Positions 1-9,524 of a stretch of DNA of 64,000 nt are shown one piece after another. Position 1 is the stretch's first letter; the number at the start of each line of letters is the position of its first letter. Source of the stretch: UBA4874 sp002399435 (GTDB lineage: Bacteria; Bacillota; Clostridia; Caldicoprobacterales; DTU083); the NCBI GenBank assembly GCA_036823195.1, contig DAISGI010000010.1, positions 1 through 64,000 of the forward strand, given 5' to 3'. A program made the translations under genes and the position numbers. The notes under the pieces are model-generated. The model did not search any database. It had not been told where the DNA came from and saw nothing but the letters and a program-made list of their open reading frames with translations.

Positions 1-1295
1 CATGCCGGGGATAACAGCACATTGTATCCGGAAGAGGAAAGTGCAAAGGATTTCTTCACTGCTTCCTGAATGGAATCTACCCTGTAAATGTTTTGAAATC
101 CCTTTTCCCTGGCAGTCTCAGATATTCTGTCCGCTGTCTCTCCCAGCAAAACCAAAGCTTTTATCCTATCCCCAAAGGCGTCCACAAAATCGGAAAAACC
201 GCTTTTCTTATCCATGCCCCCGGCGATGAGAACCGTGGGACCGGGCATGGCTTCAATGGCCTTGATGGAAGAATCCGGATTGGTCCCTTTGGAATCGTTG
301 TAAAAAGTAATCCCCCGGATGGTAGCCACTTTTTCAATACGGTGCTCTATCCCCGGAAAACTCTTCAGGACCCCGGCAAGAACGGAGGGTTCCACCCCCG
401 CAATGCCTGCAGCCAAAACAGCTGCCAGCGCATTTTCCAGGTTATGGGCGCCTGGAATGGCAACTTCCCCTGTGCGACAGATCCGGACCGGCCCCCTCCC
501 AATGTCCATCAGAATCTGGCCGTTCTCCACCCATGCCCCTCGGGGCAAAATCTTTTTCCGGCTGAAATGGAAAACCTGTGCCTTGGTATCCGGTTCCAGG
601 CGCGACAGGATATCATTATCCCTGTTTAAAATCACAGTTCCCCTGCTGTCCTGATTTTCAAAAATACGCGATTTTGCAGCAATATAGTTCTCCATCGTTT
701 TGTGCCGGTTCAAATGGTCTTCCGTTATATTCAGCAGGACAGATATTGCCGGTTTGAACCGATCAATGGTTTCCAGCTGAAAACTGCTGATTTCGGCTAC
801 AACCACATCGTCCGCTTTTGTTTTTTCCGCCACTTCCGTAAAGGGAACTCCGATATTGCCAACCACATAAGTGCTTTTCCCGGCCGCCTTCAGCATCTCC
901 CCCACCAGCGTCGTCGTTGTGGTTTTCCCATTGGTGCCGGTTATTGCAATAATCGGAGCCTTGTTGTATCGATATGCAAGCTCCACCTCGCTTATTACCG
1001 GAATCCCAAGATCCAGCGCTTTTTTCACAAAGGAAGAATCCACCGGAATTCCCGGGCTGAGTACCATTCCATCCACCTGACGGACCAGATCATCCGGATT
1101 TTTCCCCAAAAAGAACTGACAGCCGGTTTCCTGCCGGAGCTCCTCCACCGCTTCGGGGATTTCCTGTTGCGTTTTGGTATCGCTGACGAGAACCGTGGCT
1201 CCCGACCGATCCAGCAGCTTTGCTGCAGATACGCCGCTCCGGGCCAGTCCTGCAACCAATATTGTCTTTCCTTTCACGTACTCCGCGAAATCCAT
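1..1295 (-). CDS. murD: UDP-N-acetylmuramoylalanine--D-glutamate ligase, 3' end cut by window edge
   Basis: MurD adds D-glutamate to UDP-MurNAc-L-Ala in the cytoplasm using ATP. The start is the ATG at 1293-1295 behind GGAAGGAG. The protein begins MDFAEYVKGKTILVAGLARS (Rossmann-like UDP-binding start), has the ATP loop TGTNGKTTTT near residue 115, EISSFQLE, and NITEDHLNRH of the central domain. At the window edge it reads NVLLSPA, the usual start of the LLSPACAS motif near the end of MurD. About 431 codons are visible and roughly 20-30 C-terminal residues lie outside. It is the most downstream visible gene of the dcw cluster, 67 bases after mraY. Confidence 0.96.
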   Translation of the reverse strand, partial: MDFAEYVKGKTILVAGLARSGVSAAKLLDRSGATVLVSDTKTQQEIPEAVEELRQETGCQFFLGKNPDDLVRQVDGMVLSPGIPVDSSFVKKALDLGIPVISEVELAYRYNKAPIIAITGTNGKTTTTTLVGEMLKAAGKSTYVVGNIGVPFTEVAEKTKADDVVVAEISSFQLETIDRFKPAISVLLNITEDHLNRHKTMENYIAAKSRIFENQDSRGTVILNRDNDILSRLEPDTKAQVFHFSRKKILPRGAWVENGQILMDIGRGPVRICRTGEVAIPGAHNLENALAAVLAAGIAGVEPSVLAGVLKSFPGIEHRIEKVATIRGITFYNDSKGTNPDSSIKAIEAMPGPTVLIAGGMDKKSGFSDFVDAFGDRIKALVLLGETADRISETAREKGFQNIYRVDSIQEAVKKSFALSSSGYNVLLSPA

Positions 1296-1362
1296 ATTAC
1301 TTCTCCTTCCAGGTACCTGCTTTAAAAACACGGCTCCTCCCGTACGAACATCATCCGTTCCC

Positions 1363-2358
1363 CTAAAGGCTCATTAAAGCGATCAGGCACAGGATGACCG
1401 TCGCAATCATAAACATAGCGACCACCCTGGTTTCCGGCATACCCGACAGCTCAAAATGATGATGCAGGGGCGCCATTTTGAAAACCCGTTTTCCTCTCAG
1501 CTTGAAGGAAACCACCTGAATGATATCGGAAAGGGCTTCCACCATATAAATCCCGCCGATTACGGGAAGCCAGAGAGGAATCCGAAGCAGAACGGAGAGG
1601 GCTGCTACGGCGCCTCCCAATGCCAGGGATCCCGTATCCCCCATAAAAATCTGTGCAGGATGGGTATTATAACGCAAAAATCCCAGGCAGCCGCCGGTCA
1701 GCGCTGCAGAGAAGACCAGCAGCTCCCCGTAGTTTTCTGCAAGATAGGCTACATTCTGACTCTGAGCCATCTGACAGACGGAAATCAGAATAATGTTCAG
1801 CGTGGCGGAAACAATCAGCGTTACACCGGAACACAGGCCATCCAGTCCGTCTGTCAGATTGACGCTGTTTACCGTACCGATGATGATAAATACAGTGACG
1901 GGAATATAAAAGATTCCAAGATCCCATTCCTTATCCACAAAGGGCAGAATGACACTGCTGCCGATATATTCATTGGTGTAGGCATAATACGCCATTACGA
2001 CAGACAAAACCAGCTGCCCGATGATTTTCTGATAGGCGCGCAGTCCGAGAGAGCGTCTTTTTGCGACTCCGATATAATCATCCAGAAAACCAATCAGCCC
2101 GAAACCGATCGTGGACAGAACAGCGAAGAAAACAAAGTCCCGGTTTCCCCTGGTTAGAATCAGACTGATGGCAATCAGTGGAATCAGGAACAGGAATCCC
2201 CCCATGACGGGTGTTCCCGTTTTGGACAAATGACTTTTCGGCCCGTCCTCCCGCTCCGTTTGTCTGAATTTCAGTTTCTTCAGCCAGGGAATCAGAATCA
2301 TGCCCATCAAAAGCGTGGCGAGAAAGGCAAGTATCACAACCAACACAAAATTCTTCAT
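1363..2358 (-). CDS. mraY: phospho-N-acetylmuramoyl-pentapeptide-transferase
   Basis: MraY transfers phospho-MurNAc-pentapeptide to undecaprenyl phosphate to make lipid I at the inner face of the membrane. The 331-residue protein is almost entirely hydrophobic helices (about ten). Family motifs are present: FLDDYIGVAKRRSLGL, NSVNLTDGLDGL with the catalytic aspartates, QIFMGDTGSLALGG, and PLHHHFELSG near the C-terminus. The start chosen is the ATG at 2356-2358, giving MKNFVLVVILAF. It overlaps the murF stop by four bases (ATGA), so translation is probably coupled. Longer in-frame starts upstream would run into murF coding sequence and are not favoured. Confidence 0.97.
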   Translation of the reverse strand: MKNFVLVVILAFLATLLMGMILIPWLKKLKFRQTEREDGPKSHLSKTGTPVMGGFLFLIPLIAISLILTRGNRDFVFFAVLSTIGFGLIGFLDDYIGVAKRRSLGLRAYQKIIGQLVLSVVMAYYAYTNEYIGSSVILPFVDKEWDLGIFYIPVTVFIIIGTVNSVNLTDGLDGLCSGVTLIVSATLNIILISVCQMAQSQNVAYLAENYGELLVFSAALTGGCLGFLRYNTHPAQIFMGDTGSLALGGAVAALSVLLRIPLWLPVIGGIYMVEALSDIIQVVSFKLRGKRVFKMAPLHHHFELSGMPETRVVAMFMIATVILCLIALMSL

Positions 2359-3767
2359 CTGAAAAAGGCTCCTCCTTTCAGATATGCCACGATTTCCTCC
2401 ATTTTCATGGCCCGGGATCCCTTGATCAGAATGCGGTCCCCACTGGACAGTCCATCCTTCATCCATTGGATGACTCCCCGGTTCTCCGGAAAATGATAAG
2501 TGGACTGCGCCGGCATTCCAGCTTTTTTTGCTCCGTCCGCAATCCAGGAACTGTAGTTTCCCTTCGTAATCAGAATATCCGTTCCATATTCAGCCACCAT
2601 TGCGCCGACCTGCCGGTGCGCCCCTTCGGAATAATCTCCCAGATCCATCATATCCCCCAGAACGGCAATTTTTCGTCCGCCGGCCATATTCCGCAGCAGT
2701 TCCATGGCAGCATGGACCGAATCCGGACTCGAATTATAAACATCATCTATTATTTTAATATCGGCATCTCCTCCGATACTCTCTACCTGCAAACGCATTT
2801 GTTCCCCGGTATAGTCCAGAAGACCCCTGCATATTTGCTCCAACCCCATGCCAAAGGATCTTCCCACCGCAATTGCCGCAAGGCTGTTGAATACATTATG
2901 TCTTCCTGGTACCCTCAGCCGGACCGGAAACCTTGCCCCGTCCGCAACCAGAGTGTATTCCATCCCGGATTCCCCTTCCGGACGCAAATCTTCCGCCCGA
3001 TAATCCGCACCCGGTCCTGTTCCAAAGCGCACCAATGAAAACGGTACCTTCTTTTCTTCCATCCGTTTTCCTTCCTGGTGCAGCAAATCGTTGTCATCGT
3101 TGAGCACGGCAGTACAGTCCGCCTGGAATCGCTCCAGAATCTCCAGCTTTGCTTTCAGTATATTCTCCCGGCTCCCAAGCATTGCCATGTGGGAAATGCC
3201 GATATTGGTCAGAACCGCAATCTTTGGAGGAGCAATCCCGGCCAGACGCCGGATTTCACCGAATCCACTCATTCCCATCTCCAGTACGGCAACCTGATGG
3301 CAGGGCTCCAGGCGAAACAGGGTCAGGGGCAGTCCGATGGCATTGTTGAAGTTCCCATGCGTGCGCAGAACACAGTACTTTTTGGACAGAACACAGGCAA
3401 TCATATCCCTGGTACTGGTCTTCCCTGTACTTCCGGTGACTGCCACAACGGGGACATGCATGGATTTCAGATACCATGCAGCCAGTTCCTGCAGGGAAAC
3501 CAGGGTATCCTCACAATATATGACGGATATGCCATCCGGTAAAGGATTCTGAAGATTCTGCGTCAAAACTGCAGCAGCACCCTTTTGAACTGCCTGCGGC
3601 AGGAATTGATGTCCGTCAAACCGTTCCCCGATCAGGGGAACAAACAGATCGCCGGGCTGCATGGTCCGTGTATCCGTGGATACGCCGGTAATCTCCGGCG
3701 CCATCCCTTTCCGTATCAGCTTTCCATGCGCCGCATCTGCTGTCTTCTCAATGGACAAAGGCCTCAT
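2355..3767 (-). CDS. murF: UDP-N-acetylmuramoyl-tripeptide--D-alanyl-D-alanine ligase
   Basis: MurF adds D-Ala-D-Ala to the UDP-MurNAc-tripeptide, the last cytoplasmic step before MraY. The 470-residue protein has the MurE/MurF-type N-terminal domain (ITGVSTDTRTMQPGDLFVPL), the ATP loop TGSTGKTSTRDM near residue 112, TNIGISHM, and the C-terminal domain with DDVYNSSPDS and GDMMDLGDYS. Its ATG overlaps the murE stop codon by one base (TGATG), and its own stop overlaps the mraY start by four bases. These junctions make murE-murF-mraY a tightly coupled unit. Length is normal for the family. Confidence 0.97.
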   Translation of the reverse strand: MRPLSIEKTADAAHGKLIRKGMAPEITGVSTDTRTMQPGDLFVPLIGERFDGHQFLPQAVQKGAAAVLTQNLQNPLPDGISVIYCEDTLVSLQELAAWYLKSMHVPVVAVTGSTGKTSTRDMIACVLSKKYCVLRTHGNFNNAIGLPLTLFRLEPCHQVAVLEMGMSGFGEIRRLAGIAPPKIAVLTNIGISHMAMLGSRENILKAKLEILERFQADCTAVLNDDNDLLHQEGKRMEEKKVPFSLVRFGTGPGADYRAEDLRPEGESGMEYTLVADGARFPVRLRVPGRHNVFNSLAAIAVGRSFGMGLEQICRGLLDYTGEQMRLQVESIGGDADIKIIDDVYNSSPDSVHAAMELLRNMAGGRKIAVLGDMMDLGDYSEGAHRQVGAMVAEYGTDILITKGNYSSWIADGAKKAGMPAQSTYHFPENRGVIQWMKDGLSSGDRILIKGSRAMKMEEIVAYLKGGAFFR

Positions 3768-5218
3768 CAGACTTTCTCCCTTCCGAGGAACTCTGCAACG
3801 ATTTCCTTTTCATCAAAATGATAGGTCCGGCCTTTGACCAACTGATAGGTCTCATGACCTTTTCCGGCCAGGAGGATGACATCCTCTTTCCTTGCGGTTT
3901 TCAGCGCATATTGGATGGCTTCCCTGCGATTCTCAATCACCTCAAAGGGACAGTCTGTCTTTTGCAGGCCGGGAAGAATTTCGTTGATGATTGCCATTGG
4001 CTCCTCATCCCGTGGATTATCCGTCGTTACGATACAAAAGTCGGAGTATTTGCCTGCGACTTCTCCCATCATCGGCCGCTTTGCCCGTTCCCGGTTCCCG
4101 CCGCATCCAAATAAGGTAATAATTCTTCCTTTTGTCAGGTCCCCGGCTGTCTTCAGTATATTTTCCAGGCCGTCCGGAGTATGGGCGTAGTCCAGAATAA
4201 CGGAATAATCGGTGCCGGTATCCAGAAGCTCAAACCTGCCCGGTACCCCACACATGGACTCCAGACCGCTGCGAATATCGGAAAGGGAAATTCCCGCCGC
4301 ATAGCAGGCAGAAGCTGCAGCAAGGGCATTGTATACACTGAATAATCCGGGAATGTGCAGGTTGATTCCGATGCTGGCCCCCAGAATATGCAGATTGAAA
4401 GATACCCCCTCCGCCGTGATTTCAATATCCCTCGCAAAAATATCAGCAGGCTGATGGATTCCGTAGGTAAACACCTTGCCCTCCAGGCCTTCCAGAATAA
4501 TCCGTCCGCTCTCGTCATCCACATTGATTGCAGCAAGACGGCTCTGCTGAAATAATTTGGCCTTCGCGTTGCGGTAATTTTCCATCGTACCATGGAAATC
4601 CAGATGGTCCTCGGTAAGATTGGTGAACACTCCCACCTCATAATTACAACCTGCCACCCGTTCCAAAGCCAGGGAATGGGAAGAAACTTCCATAACGGCT
4701 GCTTCCACCCCTTCCCGCGACATATCTTCCAACAGTTTCTGCAAATCCGGCGATTCCGGCGTCGTTCGCTGCGACGGGATCTTCCTGTCACCGATAATGT
4801 TGGTAATGGTCCCGATCAGTCCCACCTTTTTCCCGGCTTCCTCCAGTATGGATTTGATCATATAGGTTGTGGTTGTTTTTCCATTGGTACCCGTTACGCC
4901 AAACAATATCATATCCTGTGATGGATTTCCATGAAAGGCGGCAGAAACCAGGCCCATGGCCCTTCGGGTATCTTTCACAAATATCCTGGTGATCCCCTCC
5001 GGAAGCGGAACATCCCTGTGAAGCAGCACCGCCACGGCCCCTTTTTCGACTGCCGCTGCGGCATATTTGTGCCCATCTGTCCGATAACCTTCTATACAAA
5101 AAAACAAGGACCCGGAGGTCGCCTGTCTCGAATCGTAAGTAATTGCATTGATATCAATGTCCAGGGATCCTTCTGTATGAAGAACTTCTGTATCTCTCAA
5201 CATTTCCCTCAGTTGCAT
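3767..5218 (-). CDS. murE: UDP-N-acetylmuramoyl-tripeptide synthetase (diaminopimelate-adding)
   Basis: MurE adds the third stem-peptide residue to UDP-MurNAc-L-Ala-D-Glu. The 483-residue protein shows ITYDSRQATSGSLFFCI in the N-domain, the ATP loop GVTGTNGKTTTTYM, the TTPES segment, TNLTEDHLDFHGTM, and the C-terminal DNPRDEEP motif. In characterised MurE enzymes DNPR marks specificity for meso-diaminopimelate rather than L-lysine, so this organism probably has m-DAP peptidoglycan; that is inference from the family. The start ATG at 5216-5218 follows a GGGAGGAATTGG ribosome binding site. A 185-base stretch separates it from the upstream PBP gene. I saw only a short GC-rich inverted repeat there (about 5385-5398) without a T-run. 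Confidence 0.96.
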   Translation of the reverse strand: MQLREMLRDTEVLHTEGSLDIDINAITYDSRQATSGSLFFCIEGYRTDGHKYAAAAVEKGAVAVLLHRDVPLPEGITRIFVKDTRRAMGLVSAAFHGNPSQDMILFGVTGTNGKTTTTYMIKSILEEAGKKVGLIGTITNIIGDRKIPSQRTTPESPDLQKLLEDMSREGVEAAVMEVSSHSLALERVAGCNYEVGVFTNLTEDHLDFHGTMENYRNAKAKLFQQSRLAAINVDDESGRIILEGLEGKVFTYGIHQPADIFARDIEITAEGVSFNLHILGASIGINLHIPGLFSVYNALAAASACYAAGISLSDIRSGLESMCGVPGRFELLDTGTDYSVILDYAHTPDGLENILKTAGDLTKGRIITLFGCGGNRERAKRPMMGEVAGKYSDFCIVTTDNPRDEEPMAIINEILPGLQKTDCPFEVIENRREAIQYALKTARKEDVILLAGKGHETYQLVKGRTYHFDEKEIVAEFLGREKV

Positions 5219-5403
5219 TCCAATTCCTCCCAGCCGCCACCCTTATTCAGACGGCTTGCTTCTTTAGTAAGTATATACAAAAATATTACCATTTATACCC
5301 TCTCTGCCCTTTTCTGCATCCCAGGAGTCCCCCGCATCCTCCGCATCGGAAGACCCCTGCCCCGGATGGCCGGATGACCGGCAGAATGCCGGCCGGTATC
5401 CTC

Positions 5404-7545
5404 CTATTTCGGTGGTTCAAAGGTCACCGTGACCACCGTATCCGGTGCAACCATGGTATCCGCAGGTGGATCCTGACGAATCGATATGCCGGAACCTTCA
5501 ATCTGAAGCTTGAGGCCAACTGAAGTCAGGCTATTGTTCACTTCCCGGACAGATTTTTTGGTGACATCCGGGACGGCAACCTTTTCTCCTTCTCCTCCCG
5601 CGGATCCGTTTCCGGTATACAGCAGCACTGTGGTATCGACCAGTACTTCCGCTTCCGGCAGCGGCATCTGTTTCGTAACTTTCGTGCCGGTGGACTCCGC
5701 CAGATAATCCAGCCCGGCTTCATGAAGTGCCCGGGCCGCTTCCGTCAGGGATTTGCCGGTTACGTTCGGTACGGTGACTTTTCTGGTCTCCTTCTTCGTG
5801 TCTTCATCAAATATCGGCTTCACTCCAAGATATTTCAAAGTGTCTTCCAGAATGGATTTCACATAAGGGGCAGCCACCACACTGCCAAAATCCACTGCAA
5901 CCTTTGGCTCATCCACCATGAAAAGGACAATCACCTGGGGATCGTCCGCCGGTGCGAATCCAATAAAGGAAGAAATCACTGCGCCCTGTTTGATTCCACC
6001 GCCGGGCCTGTATTTCTGAGCCGTTCCGGTTTTGCCTCCGACCCGATAACCCGGAATATACGCTTTCTTTCCGCTGCCCTCGCTCACCACACTCTGCAGC
6101 ACTTCCCGCATAATTTTCGATGTCTCGGGGGAAATCACCTGACGAACTTTTACGGGATCGATTTCCTGGTAGGATTTTTTGTTCCCGTCATCAAAGTCCA
6201 GTGCCTTGACCAGTCTTGGCTGCATCAGGGAACCGCCGTTGATTGCCGCCGATACCGCATTGATCAGCTGAAGCGGCGTTACCGCAATGGCCTGACCGAA
6301 CCCCATACGTGCCAGGTCCACATTCTTGACGGATGCCTGGTTCATAATCACGCCGCTTTCCTCACCGGCAATATCCACACCGGTCCGGCTGCCAAAACCA
6401 AAAGCATGGATAAAATCATAGAACCGATCCACTCCCAGCCCCAGGGCCATATCCATAAAGGCCGGATTGCAGGAATGCTGCACGACCTCAAAAAAATTCT
6501 GGTGCCCATGGCCCCCCGCCTTCGAGCATTTGATCCTCTGACCATCCACAATCCGATATCCGGGACAAAAAAAAGTGGAGTTTTTTGTTACGACTCCTTC
6601 CTCCAGGGCAGAAGCTGCCGTAACAATCTTAAACGTCGAGCCAGGATCGACATTGTCCTTGACGGCAATATTCTTTACATAATCCTCCATGGCTTCATAG
6701 CCCTGCTCCCGGGGCGGATTGTTGGCATCAAAATTCGGGCGGTTGGCCATGGCAAGAATGTCTCCTGTTTTGGGGTCCATTACAATGGCATAGATCTTGT
6801 TGGCCTGATAATTATCCATTGCATCGGATACAGCCTTCTCGGTAAAATACTGAATGGTCTGATCAATGGTAAGGATCACATTCCATCCGTTTATGGGAGG
6901 AACGAGTCTCTCCACATTGTCCGAAGTTTCCCTTCCTTTTGCATCCGTTTCCATCACGATGCGGCCGGGAACCCCTTTCAGATATTTATCATAATACAAT
7001 TCCAGGCCTTCCTGCCCCTTCAGTCCCTCACCCGGGTCCGCATATTTCATTGTAAATCCCAGAATATGAGAAGCCAGGTCCTTGTTGGGATAATACCGTT
7101 TCGGTTCCTCCGTGAAGTAAACGCCCTTGATATTGAGTTTACGAATCTTCACCGATTCTTCCCGGCTCAGCTGGCGCTTGATCCAAACTTCAGACTTCTT
7201 TTTGTCCGCAATCTTTTTATAGAGCTTCCCCTCATCCATCTGCAAAATGGCAGCCAGCTTCTCCGAAGCATCCTTCGGATCCTCCAGCTGACCGGGACGC
7301 ACCGCAATGCTGTCCGCACTGGCACTCTGTGCCAGAACAACCTTATTCCTGTCATATATAATGCCTCTTTTAGGATAAACATCCAGTGCCCTGGTCCATT
7401 GATCCATCGCTTTTTTTTGAAGTTCATTCCCCCAAACCAACTGAATATAGCCGGTCCGAAGAATCAGTGCAAAAAGGATCAGGATAATCACCAACAAAAA
7501 TATCAGAAGCCTTTTCCGACTTGTAACAGCAGGCGCTGACATCAT
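5404..7545 (-). CDS. spoVD: SpoVD/PBP2B-type class B penicillin-binding protein with two PASTA domains
   Basis: This is a membrane-anchored transpeptidase of septal or spore-cortex peptidoglycan. The 713 residues contain a short cytosolic start, one transmembrane helix (about 12-30), the PBP dimerisation region (KRGIIYDRN, about 60), and a transpeptidase domain with STFK (S303-K306), SCN (358-360) and KTGT (505-508). Two PASTA domains follow at about 588-645 and 654-711 (VTVPNVTGKSL, VAVPDVTKKS). Two C-terminal PASTA repeats occur in both SpoVD and PBP2B-like proteins; position in the dcw cluster between ftsL and murE fits either. Many Clostridia have only this one gene here, so it may serve vegetative division as well as sporulation. 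The symbol is by family resemblance. Confidence 0.85.
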   Translation of the reverse strand: MMSAPAVTSRKRLLIFLLVIILILFALILRTGYIQLVWGNELQKKAMDQWTRALDVYPKRGIIYDRNKVVLAQSASADSIAVRPGQLEDPKDASEKLAAILQMDEGKLYKKIADKKKSEVWIKRQLSREESVKIRKLNIKGVYFTEEPKRYYPNKDLASHILGFTMKYADPGEGLKGQEGLELYYDKYLKGVPGRIVMETDAKGRETSDNVERLVPPINGWNVILTIDQTIQYFTEKAVSDAMDNYQANKIYAIVMDPKTGDILAMANRPNFDANNPPREQGYEAMEDYVKNIAVKDNVDPGSTFKIVTAASALEEGVVTKNSTFFCPGYRIVDGQRIKCSKAGGHGHQNFFEVVQHSCNPAFMDMALGLGVDRFYDFIHAFGFGSRTGVDIAGEESGVIMNQASVKNVDLARMGFGQAIAVTPLQLINAVSAAINGGSLMQPRLVKALDFDDGNKKSYQEIDPVKVRQVISPETSKIMREVLQSVVSEGSGKKAYIPGYRVGGKTGTAQKYRPGGGIKQGAVISSFIGFAPADDPQVIVLFMVDEPKVAVDFGSVVAAPYVKSILEDTLKYLGVKPIFDEDTKKETRKVTVPNVTGKSLTEAARALHEAGLDYLAESTGTKVTKQMPLPEAEVLVDTTVLLYTGNGSAGGEGEKVAVPDVTKKSVREVNNSLTSVGLKLQIEGSGISIRQDPPADTMVAPDTVVTVTFEPPK

Positions 7546-7578
7546 TCACTCCCCCTTCCGGAAAACAGGAAACAAGTG

Positions 7579-8061
7579 CTAGTTGGATAATCCCAGAAGA
7601 CGATTCCAGATACCTTTCACCGGTCCGCTTGCTTTTTCGGCGTCCACGTGTTTCTCCTGCTTTCCGGGTTCCTTTGGAAGTTCCACATATTGAACCTGAC
7701 CGTTTTCCGGATACTGCATATTTAAGTCTGCAGTTGCCTTGAATTCAATATTGTTCAGGTCCTCGCCACCGGCAAGCTCCACTTTCAGCCTGTCCTGCCG
7801 GCTGTATACCTTTTCAAGGGAATCTTCCAATTCCGCAATCCGGTCATGATTATTCATAATCAAAGTATAACGGAAAACAGCAAAGCAAGCGACAGCAAAA
7901 CAAACCAAAACCATTCCGATGGTCAGGACTTTGTTCCTGGCACTGCGCTCCGGATGCACTCTCCTGCCGGATTGCTTTTTCGGTGCCGGTTCCTCCTTTC
8001 GGGACGGTTCCGGTATCGGCTCCATCTCTTCCAGGTATCCATATTTCTCTGCTACTACCAT
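7579..8061 (-). CDS. ftsL: FtsL-like cell division protein
   Basis: This is a small bitopic protein of 160 residues. The N-terminal 42 residues are cytosolic, basic and proline-rich. One transmembrane segment follows (about 44-66, LTIGMVLVCFAVACFAVFRY) and then a short coiled-coil stretch (about 72-95, HDRIAELEDSLEKVYSRQDR). Sequence identity in this family is poor, so the call rests on topology and on the gene position between rsmH and the PBP gene, which is where ftsL sits in Firmicutes dcw clusters. FtsL works with DivIB/DivIC and activates the septal synthase. The start is ATG behind GGAGGCTG. The tail after about residue 110 is polar and unremarkable. Confidence 0.8.
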   Translation of the reverse strand: MVVAEKYGYLEEMEPIPEPSRKEEPAPKKQSGRRVHPERSARNKVLTIGMVLVCFAVACFAVFRYTLIMNNHDRIAELEDSLEKVYSRQDRLKVELAGGEDLNNIEFKATADLNMQYPENGQVQYVELPKEPGKQEKHVDAEKASGPVKGIWNRLLGLSN

Positions 8062-8066
8062 TTTAT

Positions 8067-9029
8067 TCAGCCTCCCTGCTGTTTATGAGTTCCACAATCC
8101 TGTTGAAGCTTCTGACAGGCCCGAAGCTTTGCACTGCGGGACCGGGGATTTGTTTCCAATTCCATGTCACCCGGAACAATCGGCTTTTTTGTCAGAATCT
8201 TTACCTCCGGAGTTTTCCCACAGGTGCAAACAGGGGCATCCGGCGGACAAATACAGGGATCCTGCAAACTTCGAAAAGTTCTTTTTACAATCCGATCCTC
8301 CAGTGAATGAAAGGTTATCATGCAAAGCCGTCCGCCTGGCTTCAGAATACTCACAGCGTTTCGGATCCCGTCTTCCAGAAGACTCAGCTCCTGGTTCACT
8401 TCAATCCGGATTGCCTGGAATGTCCGCCTGGCAGGATGAGGTCCCTTTCGTCTGGCGGATGCCGGTATGGCTTCCTTAATCACCTTTACCAACTCCCCGG
8501 TGGTGGCAATGGGACGATTTTCCACGATAAACCGGGCAATCCGTTTCGCCCAGCGCTCTTCCCCATAGTCCCGGATGACCCTGGCCAGCTCCGCCTCCGG
8601 ATACCCATTCACCAGTTCATAGGCACTGAACTCCTGCGTGGGATCCATCCTCATATCCAGACGGACATCTTCTTTGTAGGAGAATCCTCTCTCCACAGCA
8701 TCCAGCTGATAGGAAGAGACCCCAAGATCCATCAGCATGCCGTCTGCAGCAGGAATGCCAAGGCTCGATAAAATTTCCTTTATTTTCACATAATTACCAT
8801 GTATCAGTGAAAAAGAACAGTTGGCATCCTTCAGCCTTTCGGAAACCGCCAAAATTGCCTCGGGATCCCGATCCACCCCGATCAGTCTGCCGCCGGGAGC
8901 AATCCGGTTCAATATCTCAATGGCATGTCCTCCGCCGCCGATGGTGCCGTCCACATATATTCCACCAGGTACAGGGTTCAGGTATTTCAATGTCTCCTGC
9001 AGCAATACAGGGGTATGATGAAATTCCAT
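8067..9029 (-). CDS. rsmH: 16S rRNA (cytosine(1402)-N(4))-methyltransferase
   Basis: RsmH (MraW) methylates N4 of C1402 in the 16S rRNA decoding site using S-adenosylmethionine. The 320-residue protein begins MEFHHTPVLLQETLKYL and has the SAM-binding glycine loop YVDGTIGGGGHA, LIGVDRDPEAI, DLGVSSYQLD, RARRTFQAIRI-like sequence near residue 210 (HPARRTFQAIRIEVN), and the C-terminal ITFHSLEDRIVK. The start is ATG at 9027-9029 after AAGGAGAATGCGGCC. Longer in-frame options upstream overlap mraZ and lack family similarity. It lies 22 bases after mraZ and 5 bases before ftsL, as in typical dcw operons. Confidence 0.96.
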   Translation of the reverse strand: MEFHHTPVLLQETLKYLNPVPGGIYVDGTIGGGGHAIEILNRIAPGGRLIGVDRDPEAILAVSERLKDANCSFSLIHGNYVKIKEILSSLGIPAADGMLMDLGVSSYQLDAVERGFSYKEDVRLDMRMDPTQEFSAYELVNGYPEAELARVIRDYGEERWAKRIARFIVENRPIATTGELVKVIKEAIPASARRKGPHPARRTFQAIRIEVNQELSLLEDGIRNAVSILKPGGRLCMITFHSLEDRIVKRTFRSLQDPCICPPDAPVCTCGKTPEVKILTKKPIVPGDMELETNPRSRSAKLRACQKLQQDCGTHKQQGG

Positions 9030-9051
9030 GGCCGCATTCTCCTTCCCCTGA

Positions 9052-9483
9052 TCAGATACCCAGTTCTGCCATATGTTCCACAATCTTGTCCTGGTCCAGA
9101 CTGGATTCGTTGTTGTAGGCATCCCATGCATCCCTGTCCCAGATTTCAACACGGGTGGAGACGCCGATAATGGCCAGGTCCCTATTCAAACCGGCATGCT
9201 GTCTCAGATTGGCCGGAATCAGGATCCTCCCCTGCTTATCCACCCCGCATTCCGCAGCGCCGGCAAAGAAAAAACGGATAAAAGCCCGTGCATCCCTGCT
9301 GGTAAGGGGCAGGGTACGGAGCTTTTTCTCCAGGTTGCTCCATTCCTCATTGGGGTAAACGAACAAACAATGATCCAGTCCTTTCGTTACAACGAACTTC
9401 TCGCCCAGTTCCTCCCGGAACTTTGCAGGCAGGATAACTCTTCCCTTTGAATCGATCGTATGTTGGTATTCCCCAATGAACAA
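9052..9483 (-). CDS. mraZ: MraZ transcriptional regulator of the dcw cluster
   Basis: MraZ is an AbrB/SpoVT-fold DNA-binding protein with two tandem swapped-hairpin modules, and it represses its own dcw operon in studied bacteria. The 143 residues show both modules: FIGEYQHTIDSKGRVILPAKF at the start (module 1) and AAECGVDKQGRILIPANLR about residue 75-95 (module 2). The start codon is TTG at 9481-9483 behind GGGTGAGGCGGC; no ATG is available in a position that keeps the conserved FIGEYQH start. It is the first gene of the cluster. Its putative operator lies 42 bases upstream. Confidence 0.95.
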   Translation of the reverse strand: MFIGEYQHTIDSKGRVILPAKFREELGEKFVVTKGLDHCLFVYPNEEWSNLEKKLRTLPLTSRDARAFIRFFFAGAAECGVDKQGRILIPANLRQHAGLNRDLAIIGVSTRVEIWDRDAWDAYNNESSLDQDKIVEHMAELGI

Positions 9484-9524
9484 GCCGCCTCACCCACTTC
9501 CCTGTCTCCGTCATGGAAGCCTAT

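Noticed and set aside
5219..5403. Separate regulatory RNA or promoter between the spoVD-like gene and murE
   Set aside because: Only a short GC-rich inverted repeat and A/T-rich sequence; no paired -35/-10 or riboswitch core could be made out.
5722..7539. 605-codon frame antisense to the spoVD-like gene
   Set aside because: It mirrors codon bias of the real gene on the other strand; composition is His/Ile/Arg-rich and matches no family.
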